From Flavivirga amylovorans (GTDB lineage: Bacteria > Bacteroidota > Bacteroidia > Flavobacteriales > Flavobacteriaceae): a stretch of DNA of 64,000 bases. The notes beneath the pieces were generated by a model, which was given only the letters and a program-made list of their open reading frames with translations, had not been told where the DNA came from and made no database searches. This document shows, in pieces, positions 1-9,047 of the stretch (its first letter is position 1; each line of letters starts with the position of its first letter). The stretch lies in the NCBI RefSeq assembly GCF_030540875.1, contig NZ_JAUOEM010000001.1, positions 124,001 to 188,000 of the forward strand. The letters are read 5' to 3'. The position numbers were made by a program, and so were the translations under genes.

Positions 1-623
1 TAATATGCACGAGCAATATCTTTTCTGTACATGATTTCAGCATCTATTTCGAAATTTTTTCTAGTATCTCTAATGTCTCTAGCCAGTTGAACGCTTAAGG
101 CATCTATTTTAGACCATTGTCCATCACTTAAATTCAAAGGTTGCAGTTTTCTTTTGAAATAAACACACATGAGTAGGTTTGCTGTTCTAACACGAGAGTT
201 ATAATACGTTCCTTGCTTTATTTCATAATCAATCAAGTCATCAATTAATAGACCCATAGCCAGAAGTTCTAGGGTATCTCCGTTTTCTAGATCGACCTTC
301 CTAGGGCTGCTGTTTCTTAAATCAAAAAGTGTAATAGTACCATCACTAGCAACCAGCATTTTCCAATCCTTAGTTTGAACAGTAACAGGACCATCATTTT
401 TAGAGTATTTTATTGTGGGTTGAATAGCAAAAAAATCTTTTCTAAAAGTGTATAATTTCCATTCGTCGTTAGTAAGTAGTTGTTCTACCTTATCTATGTT
501 TGCTTGGTTTTTTACTACTCTGACACTAAAAGTATGATTTACCGTTGCGCTTTTTACATCTTGTGCTTGCAAGTTAGTGGTTATGAGAACGCTCAATACT
601 AAAAAATTAATGACTCTATACAT
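1..623 (-). CDS. Secreted protein of unknown function, C-terminus cut by window edge
   Basis: The minus strand is open from an ATG at 623 to the left edge of the window, giving about 207 residues without a stop. The first 20 residues (MYRVINFLVLSVLITTNLQA, then QD) form a typical signal peptide, so the product is exported. The rest is soluble-looking with no motif I recognise; it contains the stretches TNDEWKLYTFRKDFF and LLIDDLIDYEIKQGTYYNSR. It is divergent from the polysaccharide locus that starts at 860, so the 236-bp gap between them must hold both promoters. Codon use looks normal for the window. No function can be assigned. Confidence 0.75.
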   Translation of the reverse strand, partial: MYRVINFLVLSVLITTNLQAQDVKSATVNHTFSVRVVKNQANIDKVEQLLTNDEWKLYTFRKDFFAIQPTIKYSKNDGPVTVQTKDWKMLVASDGTITLFDLRNSSPRKVDLENGDTLELLAMGLLIDDLIDYEIKQGTYYNSRVRTANLLMCVYFKRKLQPLNLSDGQWSKIDALSVQLARDIRDTRKNFEIDAEIMYRKDIARAY

Positions 624-700
624 GTCTATCTTGTTTTTCACAATATTAGAAAAAATAGCTCAGCTTAATGGCGTTGGTTAGTTCAGAGTATCAGATTTTT

Positions 701-735
701 ACGTTTAAGTAACCTGTATTTATCTAGAAAGACAA
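701..735 (+). promoter_or_regulatory. Candidate operator, copy 1 of a shared 35-nt motif
   Basis: The motif begins ACGTTTAAGTA and ends TATCTAGAAAGACAA. The same 35 nt, ungapped, recurs at 8946-8980 with about 26 identical positions: the first 11, and a T-rich stretch ending TAGAnAGACAA. Both copies lie upstream of the first gene of a transcription unit in the polysaccharide locus. A role as binding site for the hybrid two-component regulator at 22024-26151 is inference. Confidence 0.45.
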
Positions 736-859
736 CTTTATAATATTCTATTGCTAATTTTAATTCTTGACTAATAAAACTCGAGAAATACCACCTTAAT
801 GGGTTAAGGTAATAACTAAGACAACTATGAGTAGACACTTAAAAGTAGATTTAAGTTCA

Positions 860-3514
860 ATGACAAAACAGATTTTAATCTTTTTATTTTTTGCAAATTT
901 TGCATTTGCGCAAAATTTTTCCACAGGCGGCGGCGCCATAAAAAATGGCGTTTCAGGTAGCATAAACGGAGATAGCGTAATCTTTGTTTCTGAGCTTGAG
1001 GGCACAACATCTGCACATACTACAGAAGGTACATTGTTATGGCGAAACGAAACCGATTCGCCAGCAGTTATGTTTGAAATTGAAGCATCTGATATTAACA
1101 ATGACGGTAATGATGATTTAATAGCTGCTAGTGGTAATGGTAATATATATTGTTGGGACAGTAGTGGAAAACTGTTGTGGAAATTTACGCCCGATCATAA
1201 GGTTCGTTTCTCAGAAGTAGCAGTTATTAATCAAAACGGGAAAGTTCAAATTTTTGCAGGAGGTAATGATTATAAATTATACGAACTGGATGCAAATGGG
1301 CAGTTGGTTTCTGAGACTAAAATTAAAGGGGTCGTTAGAAAAATAGAAGCAGGAAACTTTATAGAACCTGATAAACAATGTTTGTTTTTAATGACTTACA
1401 ATCATGACAAATTCAGATGGCAATTCTTTGGGTTTATAGACCCCATTTCTAAAGAGATCATTAAATCTTTACCTTACAGAGATGCAACCAAATATGGTTT
1501 GAAAGCATACTCAAAAATAATGATAACCGATTTTGTAGTTTCTGATATCAACAAAGATAAAAAAGATGATATTCTAATTTTTGGCGATATTAATTGGAAG
1601 AGTTCTTTTTTAGCAGTTGATGGCGATTTTAGACTATTGGCAAAATATAACGCCACAGGTAAGGATACACAGCGTTATGCGCATACTAAAGGTGTAAGCT
1701 TATTACCTTATAAAGATGAGATTGTTTTTAGAATGGGTAGTGTCATGTACGTGTGCGATTTAAAAGGTAATTTAATAAGTAAAACGGGAAAAAAATATAA
1801 AAATGCAACGTATAGTGATTTAGTTTTTGACGCACAAAACAAGAAACTTTTTGCTGTAGGAGAATTAGGTGCAGGAAACAGTATATATGGGTTTGATTTA
1901 GAAAATAAAAACTGGTTAGATACTAAACACCAATATCTTGGTCTATATAGTAAGGTAAAAGAAAATATCAACGATTTATATAAAGATGCTTTAAATTTCA
2001 AGGCGCCATCATACCAAAAGAAGGCTAGTAAACCTTGGATGATGATTTCTAAAACTAAGTTGCCAAAAGAAGTTAAAAAACTAGATTTTAACGAGGTATT
2101 ATTTATTCAAAATAGTGGCGCTTGGTCCGAAAATACGAGTAGAGCAGATTTAGTAGAAAAATTAGGGGAGAATGCGCTAAAGAAAGATCGCAGAAAAAAA
2201 TATGATCTTTCAAGAGAAGATATTATTGAGAAAGCAAAGCAAAAAGAAGAAGCAAATGAACCTTTTGTTATTTGGGCTGGTCACGGTAACGACCCTTTTT
2301 ATACAAGAATAGAAACTTTAGAAAAGATTCTTGAAGCTGCTCCCAACACTTGTTACGGCTTTATTTATGCTGAAATGGATAATGTAGAAGACCCAAGAGT
2401 CCTCCATTTTGTTAGAGAATATGTACCTCGATTAGCAAAAGCAATTCGGAAAAATAACAAAGCCAAACTTTATTTTAGATATAAAAATATGTTTTGGGCT
2501 ATGACTTCTCATCTACCATTGTGGAAAGAGTTATTTTTCTCTGGAAAGTATAATGATATATTGGTGCCAGCATCAGAAGATACCAGTTCTAGAAGTCAAG
2601 AAATTAATTTAGTAGGTAGAGTAGGGATGCTATCAGCTGGATATATCGATGATTATTCAATGCGTTTAATAGATGACAACCCAACAAGTTGGAGACCTTT
2701 ATCTCCTGGTGGGCAACGCACCGTGTCTCCATATTTAAGACAAGGTGTGATGATGGCAGCTCATGGTTGTAGAATAGGCATCAATTTTAATGAATTGTTT
2801 CTAGAAAAACCAGGGATGAATGTATTATATGCACTTATGAAATCTGGAGTACTTCCGTTAGTGGAAAAAGAGGATATTCTTAATATCGGCTCATGGCATT
2901 TAATAGATGAAGTAGATGAACATTTAGTTGAATCTATTGATTCACACCACAATCTATTACAATATAAGGATGATGATGATAATGCGGTTTTATCTGTAGC
3001 TCAAATGCATTGGTCAGGTACTAGCCTTCCAGAACATGATTTTTCTAAAATAGTACTTGGTACAGATTATAGATGGAATAATTACTTGCCAGAACTGCCT
3101 TATGGTATGGTTCCTATAGTACCATCAGAACATAAATCAAAATTAGAAGCTAACAATACACCCTTTATTTTAAGTACTGGTAAGGTGGGGATTGTTGGAG
3201 GTGAAAAAACACAAGCTAAAGAGTTTGGAGGTGAAATTCTTTCGAAAGTAAAAGAAGGTGCAGAAAAATTACCTGTTTTGGTTGAAGGTTGCGCATGGGG
3301 AGCCGTAAAACTAGATGAAAACCATACTAGAATAATTTTGATGGATCAAGGGTATTTGACGCCTGAAGAAAGGGAAGCGACAATAATTTTTCAAAATAGA
3401 AAACCGAAATATGCCAAAGATATTTTAAAAGATAAAAAGTTGAAAATAAAAAGAAGTACTATAAAAGTTACGGTTCCTGCTGGATCGATGCGTTTTATAG
3501 ATGTTGAATACTAA
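860..3514 (+). CDS. Secreted beta-propeller protein with C-terminal putative glycosidase module (GH150-like?)
   Basis: This is an exported protein of 884 residues. I start it at ATG 860 because that gives a clean signal peptide (MTKQILIFLFFANFAFAQ); an in-frame ATG at 827 would add 11 charged residues in front. Residues about 30-370 carry PQQ/FG-GAP-like propeller repeats, with DINNDGNDD and DINKDKKDD calcium-type loops. The C-terminal half has the block WAGHGNDP (472-479), then FIYAEMDN, KLYFRYKNMFWAM and LVPASEDTS, spaced as in an alpha/beta barrel. It is paralogous to the protein at 18809-21604. A propeller plus catalytic module of about 900 residues matches the described architecture of lambda-carrageenases (GH150). 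That assignment rests on architecture and context, not on alignment. First gene of its unit; a sulfatase follows after 15 nt. Confidence 0.75.
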   Translation: MTKQILIFLFFANFAFAQNFSTGGGAIKNGVSGSINGDSVIFVSELEGTTSAHTTEGTLLWRNETDSPAVMFEIEASDINNDGNDDLIAASGNGNIYCWDSSGKLLWKFTPDHKVRFSEVAVINQNGKVQIFAGGNDYKLYELDANGQLVSETKIKGVVRKIEAGNFIEPDKQCLFLMTYNHDKFRWQFFGFIDPISKEIIKSLPYRDATKYGLKAYSKIMITDFVVSDINKDKKDDILIFGDINWKSSFLAVDGDFRLLAKYNATGKDTQRYAHTKGVSLLPYKDEIVFRMGSVMYVCDLKGNLISKTGKKYKNATYSDLVFDAQNKKLFAVGELGAGNSIYGFDLENKNWLDTKHQYLGLYSKVKENINDLYKDALNFKAPSYQKKASKPWMMISKTKLPKEVKKLDFNEVLFIQNSGAWSENTSRADLVEKLGENALKKDRRKKYDLSREDIIEKAKQKEEANEPFVIWAGHGNDPFYTRIETLEKILEAAPNTCYGFIYAEMDNVEDPRVLHFVREYVPRLAKAIRKNNKAKLYFRYKNMFWAMTSHLPLWKELFFSGKYNDILVPASEDTSSRSQEINLVGRVGMLSAGYIDDYSMRLIDDNPTSWRPLSPGGQRTVSPYLRQGVMMAAHGCRIGINFNELFLEKPGMNVLYALMKSGVLPLVEKEDILNIGSWHLIDEVDEHLVESIDSHHNLLQYKDDDDNAVLSVAQMHWSGTSLPEHDFSKIVLGTDYRWNNYLPELPYGMVPIVPSEHKSKLEANNTPFILSTGKVGIVGGEKTQAKEFGGEILSKVKEGAEKLPVLVEGCAWGAVKLDENHTRIILMDQGYLTPEEREATIIFQNRKPKYAKDILKDKKLKIKRSTIKVTVPAGSMRFIDVEY

Positions 3515-3529
3515 ACCGAGTTTACTAAA

Positions 3530-4963
3530 TTGAGTATAGCCGTTAAATATATCATTTATTTAAATTTTGCTGTTTGTTTTTTGTGCCTTACATCATGTAA
3601 AAAACAAGAGAAAACGCATAATGAATCTATAACAAAATCTAGAGAAACATTAAATAAGCCTAATATAGTTTTTCTATTAGCTGATGATATGGGCTATGGT
3701 GAATTGGGAGCTTACGGGCAGGATGTTATAAAAACGCCTTTTTTAGATGAGTTAATATCAAAAGGTATGAAATTTACCGATTTCTATGCAGGAACATCGG
3801 TCTGCTCACCATCAAGAGCCGTATTAATGACAGGTTTACATACTGGACATTTGAGTATTCGTGGTAATAAAGGGCGCATTAATGGTAAGTGGGATAGAGT
3901 GCCGTTAAAAAAATCAGAAGCTACAATTGGTGAAGTATTGCAGCAAGCAGGTTACCAAACGGCTATGATTGGCAAGTGGCATTTAGGTGTTCCAGAAGAT
4001 GTGTCTACCTGGGCAAAAGGTAGAGGTTTCGATTATGCTGTACAGGAACAATGGGGAAGGTCTGCAAAAGGTAATATGATTGATGAGCGCGTGCATTGGG
4101 TAAATAATACAGAAGATTCAATTTTTTATAATTATAATAATTACAAATGCTTAGATGAATTCAGAACCAATTTCGCATTAAATTATTTAGATGAAAAAGA
4201 AAACGACAAACCTTTCTTCTTGTATATGTCTTACAGGATTCCGCATGCTCATGAGTTCTTTTTAAGTAAAACAGATTTGTATGCCGATAAAATTGAAGAA
4301 TGGCCTGAAATAGAGCGCCGTCATGCAGCGAGAATTACAATGTTAGATACCCAAATTAAACGATTGTTTGACAAGTTAGAAGCAACAGGTGAGTTAGAAA
4401 ATACATTGATTATATTTTCTAGTGATAATGGTCCAAATAACGAGAATCATCACAGTTATAAGTTTTTTAATAGCTCAGGCGATTTAAAAGGACATAAGCG
4501 TGATGTTTATGAAGGTGGGGTTCGAGTACCTATGTTTGCTTACTGGAAAGACAAAATTAAAGCAGGTACAGTAAGTAATCACCCAAGTACATTTTATGAT
4601 ATGATGCCAACTTTGGCAGAAGTTGCAGGAGCCAAAGTACCTGAAAACATCGATGGGATTTCAATTTTACCAGAACTATTAGGTAAACCACAGACAAAGC
4701 ATGAGTTTTTGTATTGGGAAATTCAAGAAGGACCATCCGTAAAAGGCTTCCGTCAGGCAACACGTATCGATAACTGGAAAGCGGTGCGATATGGAGATAA
4801 TTATCATACCGAACTATATGATTTGTCAAAAGACATTAATGAAGAAAATGATGTATCTAAACAACATCCCGAAATTGTAAAGCATGCCAACGATATTTTA
4901 AAAAGAGAAAGTGTAAAGAGCATGAATTATCCATTTTCTGGAGGGGTATTCAGTAACTTATAA
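3530..4963 (+). CDS. Lipoprotein sulfatase, family S1 (formylglycine-dependent)
   Basis: This enzyme should remove sulfate esters from a polysaccharide or its oligosaccharides in the periplasm or at the cell surface. The lipobox LTSC puts the lipidated Cys at residue 23. The sulfatase domain shows the metal-binding LLADDMGYG (49-57), the formylglycine site C92-S-P-S-R, GKWHLG, and the late metal ligands SSDNG. The start is TTG at 3530: the preceding gene's stop is in the same frame 18 nt upstream, and no ATG occurs before residue 54. The 15-nt gap to the upstream gene implies co-transcription. Length (477) is normal for S1. The substrate position cannot be read from sequence; the neighbours suggest a galactan or other algal polymer. 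Activity needs a formylglycine-generating enzyme encoded elsewhere. Confidence 0.9.
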   Translation: MSIAVKYIIYLNFAVCFLCLTSCKKQEKTHNESITKSRETLNKPNIVFLLADDMGYGELGAYGQDVIKTPFLDELISKGMKFTDFYAGTSVCSPSRAVLMTGLHTGHLSIRGNKGRINGKWDRVPLKKSEATIGEVLQQAGYQTAMIGKWHLGVPEDVSTWAKGRGFDYAVQEQWGRSAKGNMIDERVHWVNNTEDSIFYNYNNYKCLDEFRTNFALNYLDEKENDKPFFLYMSYRIPHAHEFFLSKTDLYADKIEEWPEIERRHAARITMLDTQIKRLFDKLEATGELENTLIIFSSDNGPNNENHHSYKFFNSSGDLKGHKRDVYEGGVRVPMFAYWKDKIKAGTVSNHPSTFYDMMPTLAEVAGAKVPENIDGISILPELLGKPQTKHEFLYWEIQEGPSVKGFRQATRIDNWKAVRYGDNYHTELYDLSKDINEENDVSKQHPEIVKHANDILKRESVKSMNYPFSGGVFSNL

Positions 4964-4984
4964 GATTTTATTACAACTATATAT

Positions 4985-6094
4985 ATGAAACAAATAGTAT
5001 TTAAAATTCTGTTTATTGGACTTTTTTGCTCAACAATTCATGCCCAATGGAAAACCGATAAAGCCAATAATATTGTTAACGATGTTATCATTACTTATGA
5101 TGTAGAATATCATAATGAGTTAACTGATAAACAGAAAAACTCCATATACTTTAAAAGAGAGATTGTGGTGATTTTCAATAAAAATAAGATGATTGAAAAA
5201 AGCTTTTCGAATAGAAATGATATCCAATTGTTTAATTTTAACGATTATGACAAAGAGCTTACGTACTCTTGTTTGGCCAATAAAAAAGCGAAGAATGCTG
5301 TAATACGTGGTTTTAAAGAACCAACCAGAGATGTTACAATTCAGAATGATGAGACCAAAACGTTTTTAGGGATGCCGTGTCAAGTTTATACTGTAAATAT
5401 AAAAGGAAATACTGAAGAGATATTAACCACAGATAAGTTTGGATTAAGATATGTAAAGCAATTTAAAGCAAACGGTTTCTTATTAAAATACACTACAAAA
5501 GATAAACGTTTTGGGACATATACAGTTACTGCAAAAAATATCTTATACAAGAAGTTACCTGAAACTACATATAGTTTGGCGGGTTTTTCTGTTAGAACAC
5601 CAGAAGAGCATAAAACGTATGTTTCTGGTGTTAAAGAGAGATATGATAAAATCAAAGAAAAGAATGTAGAATTGGTTGGACAAAATGCCCCAAACTTTTC
5701 TTTTAAAAGTTTACAGGGGAAACGTTTTAAGAGCAAGGAAATTTTGGGAAACAAGGTTGTTGTTTTAAACTTTTGGTTTACTACTTGTGCTCCTTGCAAA
5801 AAGGAAATCCCGCAATTAAATGAGCTAAAAGAAAAATTTAAAGATGAGGATGTGGAATTTATAGCTGTTGCTTTGGATTTAGAATATAAGTTGAGTAAAT
5901 TTTTAAGGAATACCCCTTTTAAATACGATATTGTTGAGGATGGTAGATGGATAGCAAGTAAATTTGATATAAAGTCATATCCAACAAATATCATCATTGA
6001 TAAAAATGGAGTATATAGATTTGTAAAGTCTGGATACAAACCTGATATTACAGAGGCTATGTCTTATAAAATAGAACAATTTTTAAAAGAATAG
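4985..6094 (+). CDS. Exported thioredoxin-like (TlpA/redoxin) protein with N-terminal GLPGLI-like domain
   Basis: A 369-residue exported protein with signal peptide MKQIVFKILFIGLFCSTIHA. Residues about 22-225 resemble the extracytoplasmic GLPGLI-type domains of Bacteroidota. Residues about 230-369 form a thioredoxin fold with the redox pair C268-A-P-C271 (FTTCAPCKKE) and the cis-Pro region SYPTNIIIDKNG. It probably acts as a periplasmic thiol-disulfide reductase or oxidase. It lies 21 nt after the sulfatase gene and 86 nt before the PL8 lyase gene, so it is likely part of the same transcript. Its role there is unknown; keeping cysteines of exported enzymes reduced, or disulfide formation in them, are both possible. 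Two extra cysteines occur in the N-terminal domain (C96, C132). Confidence 0.8.
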   Translation: MKQIVFKILFIGLFCSTIHAQWKTDKANNIVNDVIITYDVEYHNELTDKQKNSIYFKREIVVIFNKNKMIEKSFSNRNDIQLFNFNDYDKELTYSCLANKKAKNAVIRGFKEPTRDVTIQNDETKTFLGMPCQVYTVNIKGNTEEILTTDKFGLRYVKQFKANGFLLKYTTKDKRFGTYTVTAKNILYKKLPETTYSLAGFSVRTPEEHKTYVSGVKERYDKIKEKNVELVGQNAPNFSFKSLQGKRFKSKEILGNKVVVLNFWFTTCAPCKKEIPQLNELKEKFKDEDVEFIAVALDLEYKLSKFLRNTPFKYDIVEDGRWIASKFDIKSYPTNIIIDKNGVYRFVKSGYKPDITEAMSYKIEQFLKE

Positions 6095-6180
6095 ATAGAT
6101 ATGGATAATCTATGATAATGATATAAAACATATAGAAAATGTGGAAAACTAAATATCTCTAACAATAAAATAAGACAGAA

Positions 6181-8661
6181 ATGAAAAAAATTACGCAACA
6201 ACTAATTCTACTTTTAGTAAGTTTTACAGGAATGTCCCAAACAAACATCCAAGATTATGATCTTATTAGAGATAATTTGGTAAATGAATATAATCGTTCT
6301 ATACCAGAAGATGCGGTTATACAAGATTATATAGATACCCAATTGATGACTCACCCCACTGACTCTGAAATGATTGGCAGTTGGTCAGATATTGTTTACA
6401 ATGTTGATGTTCAGACCACGAAATGGACATCTCGTGAACATCTTTTTCGTTTAAAAATATTATCCAGAGCATATTCTGATGCTAACAATATACTATGGTA
6501 TCAAAATACTGATGTTCTAAATGCTGTATATTTAGGGGTTGACCATTGGGTTCTAAAAGATTATCAAACTAGTAACTTTCCAGGAAAAACGATTTATGCG
6601 CAACAAGATCTTATTACTACATTTCTTAACATAGAAAAAGTAGAACCTGTTCTAGATAAATATAATTATCATGAAACCACTACTGGTGGAGTGTCTAAAA
6701 ACCCTGCTCTTAAAGCTATTATGGACAGGGCACCAAAACCAAATAAATATAAAAATAGTAACTCAGCATGGAGAAACGAAACACAAGTTTTAATTGCCAT
6801 GTTTACAGATGATGAAGCCTTATTAATCAATCAAATAAATCAAATTTATCAGCAATACACGCAACCTTCAGGGGAAGAGGGTATCCAACCAGATGGAAGC
6901 TTCCATTTTCATGGAAATCAGTTTAATCCTGATGGTTCCACAAGAACGGATGGCACGGGTACATACATAGTGCAGTTTGGTAACTATGGTACGAGTTACA
7001 TTGATAATTTAGACTGGCTAGAAATAGCAGCAGGAACACCTTATAAGTTTGATGTACAAGCTAATGCAAATACGTTTGAGTTTATACGAAATTATTTTGT
7101 AGATGGTATAAGTTGGACTTACTGGGATGATGAAATGGACTACAATCTTATGCCAAGAACCAATGACTACAACCAAACGTTTGACAGAGCCAATAAAGGA
7201 CTTCGCGGTAAGGAAATCATGATTAAAGCTGACCCTAGTTTTGCAAGTGAATATGAAAAAATATTGACTTGGCCTAATCAATTGACCGGGTTTAAATCAT
7301 TTTGGAAATCAGATCTGGCTATTGCCAGAACAGCAAACTGGTATGCTTCTGTAAGAATGAATTCAACCAGAGTGCTAAGGGGAGAAAGCATTAATGGCGA
7401 AAATCAACGCGGACTGCACCAGTCGGATGGCGTACTGATGTTTCAACAATCAGGAAAAGAATATGAAAATATAGGTGCTTTGTGGAACTGGAAAATGCTA
7501 CCAGGGGTAACTTGTGATCAAGGTATTAATAATTTAATCCATGGTCATTATAACAGGGTTGAAGCTTTAGGAGAAACCACGTATGCTGGAAGTATTGGTA
7601 CGGTAAACTCTCGAGGTATGGCTTCTATGATCAATAAAAGAGTAAATTTATATGCCAAGAAATCTTGGTTTTTTGATGAAGATGTTATCGTTTGTTTAGG
7701 TAGCGGTATAGATGGTACTGGTACAACTATTATCGAAACGATTAATAATGACGGAAATACTATCACTTCAGAGTTTACTGGTACAGCAGATGATGTCTTT
7801 ACAACTATACAACAATCATTTAATATTGGTGATGCCAAAGATAAAAACAATACGGTTTTACCTGCTGGAGAAACGGCAATGTCTGCCAATGACTGGGTGT
7901 ATCATGACAATGCTGTGTACCAATCTACAACACCATTTAAAGTAGATGTTAGCTTTAGGCAAGACAATTGGAGTAAATTAGAGGCAGTTAAGGACCAAGA
8001 AGACGAGGGGACTATTTTTAGTACTTGGATAGATCATGGGCAATCACCAGCCAATGAGTCTTATGCTTATTTTATTTATCCACAGGCAGATGGTACCAAT
8101 ATACCAGATAGAATAAGTAAGAGACCAACTATTCTAGTAAATACTGAAAGTGTACATGCCATTGAAATAGATGATAGATTATACGCCTCATTTTATGAGG
8201 CTGGGTCTGTAATTGCGTCTAATGGGGTTGTAATTCAGGTAGATGTACCGTGTTTATTAGCAATAGATGGAGATAAAATATTTGTTGCAGACCCTAATCA
8301 TGATAAAAGTTCAGTTTTAGTTAAAGTAGACGCTACAGATTATAACATAACCTTTCCTACTGGTGATAACCAAGGAAGACAAGAAATAGTTACAGCAGCT
8401 TCTTCTGTTCTTAGTTTAAATAAAGCAGGAGAGATTGATAAATCTCTGTATCTATATCCTAATCCAGCTAAAGATACCTTATTCATATCAGGAGCAACAG
8501 AAGGCGCTATAGCGAGAATATTTGATGTTTCTGGTAGAGAGACTAGCACGCAAAAAGTAATAAGCGGTAAAGTTAATACTGCTAATTTGGTGTCAGGTCT
8601 TTATTTTATACTATTGGAAAACAATGGATTAGAGCAAACCTTGAAGTTTGTTAAGGAATAA
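6181..8661 (+). CDS. Secreted polysaccharide lyase, family PL8, with T9SS sorting domain
   Basis: This is an 826-residue exported lyase. Family PL8 members (chondroitin AC, hyaluronan and xanthan lyases) cleave uronic-acid polymers by beta-elimination. The signal peptide ends near FTGMSQ. The catalytic His lies in FHFHGNQ (H244), the Tyr in QFGNYG (Y269), and the conserved block around RVLRGESINGEN holds Arg/Glu (E402) and Asn, closely matching chondroitinase AC. In characterised members the His and Tyr are about 9 residues apart; here they are 25 apart, so about 16 extra residues lie in the active-site loop. The C-terminus (from YPNPAKD to the end) is a type A T9SS sorting domain, so the enzyme is exported across the outer membrane. 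It is the last gene of unit A, followed by a terminator at 8748. The substrate is uncertain. Confidence 0.88.
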   Translation: MKKITQQLILLLVSFTGMSQTNIQDYDLIRDNLVNEYNRSIPEDAVIQDYIDTQLMTHPTDSEMIGSWSDIVYNVDVQTTKWTSREHLFRLKILSRAYSDANNILWYQNTDVLNAVYLGVDHWVLKDYQTSNFPGKTIYAQQDLITTFLNIEKVEPVLDKYNYHETTTGGVSKNPALKAIMDRAPKPNKYKNSNSAWRNETQVLIAMFTDDEALLINQINQIYQQYTQPSGEEGIQPDGSFHFHGNQFNPDGSTRTDGTGTYIVQFGNYGTSYIDNLDWLEIAAGTPYKFDVQANANTFEFIRNYFVDGISWTYWDDEMDYNLMPRTNDYNQTFDRANKGLRGKEIMIKADPSFASEYEKILTWPNQLTGFKSFWKSDLAIARTANWYASVRMNSTRVLRGESINGENQRGLHQSDGVLMFQQSGKEYENIGALWNWKMLPGVTCDQGINNLIHGHYNRVEALGETTYAGSIGTVNSRGMASMINKRVNLYAKKSWFFDEDVIVCLGSGIDGTGTTIIETINNDGNTITSEFTGTADDVFTTIQQSFNIGDAKDKNNTVLPAGETAMSANDWVYHDNAVYQSTTPFKVDVSFRQDNWSKLEAVKDQEDEGTIFSTWIDHGQSPANESYAYFIYPQADGTNIPDRISKRPTILVNTESVHAIEIDDRLYASFYEAGSVIASNGVVIQVDVPCLLAIDGDKIFVADPNHDKSSVLVKVDATDYNITFPTGDNQGRQEIVTAASSVLSLNKAGEIDKSLYLYPNPAKDTLFISGATEGAIARIFDVSGRETSTQKVISGKVNTANLVSGLYFILLENNGLEQTLKFVKE

Positions 8662-8747
8662 ATTTATAACTGATTTTTTATGGTTTAGATTAGAAAAAAT
8701 TATTTAAAGAAGTTTATCTTTTTCTTATAAAATAAATGTTTCAATAT

Positions 8748-8783
8748 AAAAACTCAAGCCTCTATTAGGGATTTTGAGTTTTT
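8748..8783. terminator. Terminator-like hairpin after the PL8 gene
   Basis: AAAAACTCAA (8748-8757) pairs perfectly with TTGAGTTTTT (8774-8783) around a 16-nt loop that has its own CCT/AGG pairing. The right arm ends in T residues. It closes unit A and lies in the 386-bp gap before the next sulfatase gene. Confidence 0.65.
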
Positions 8784-8945
8784 ATAAAATGAATTCTGGT
8801 TTTCTTTACTTATGATACTATGATTTCAGAAGCTTGCAACTATGCTTTTTTATTAGATTTCGAGGAAGCAATAAAAAAAATCTTAAAATAATAATGTTTT
8901 ATAGTCATCTAACTAATGGGTTTTAGTGTTTTTTGCACCAATTTT

Positions 8946-8980
8946 ACGTTTAAGTACTGCCTTTTTATTTAGAGAGACAA
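8946..8980 (+). promoter_or_regulatory. Candidate operator, copy 2 of the shared 35-nt motif
   Basis: This is the partner of 701-735: ACGTTTAAGTA at the start, TTATTTAGAGAGACAA at the end, same spacing and no gap. It lies 68 nt upstream of the sulfatase at 9048. Apart from the terminator at 8748, I see nothing else in the 8662-9047 gap. Confidence 0.45.
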
Positions 8981-9047
8981 TCTGGTGTGTTTCTATGAGT
9001 ATTTTAGACTAATTCAATCATAATATTATAGATCTTAATTCGAAAAA

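Noticed and set aside
827-859. Upstream ATG of the first propeller gene
   Set aside because: It would put 11 charged residues before a clean signal peptide; ATG 860 is preferred.
5386-6039. Long minus-strand open frame of 217 codons
   Set aside because: It mirrors the thioredoxin-like gene on the other strand; its product is low-complexity hydrophobic sequence without any domain.
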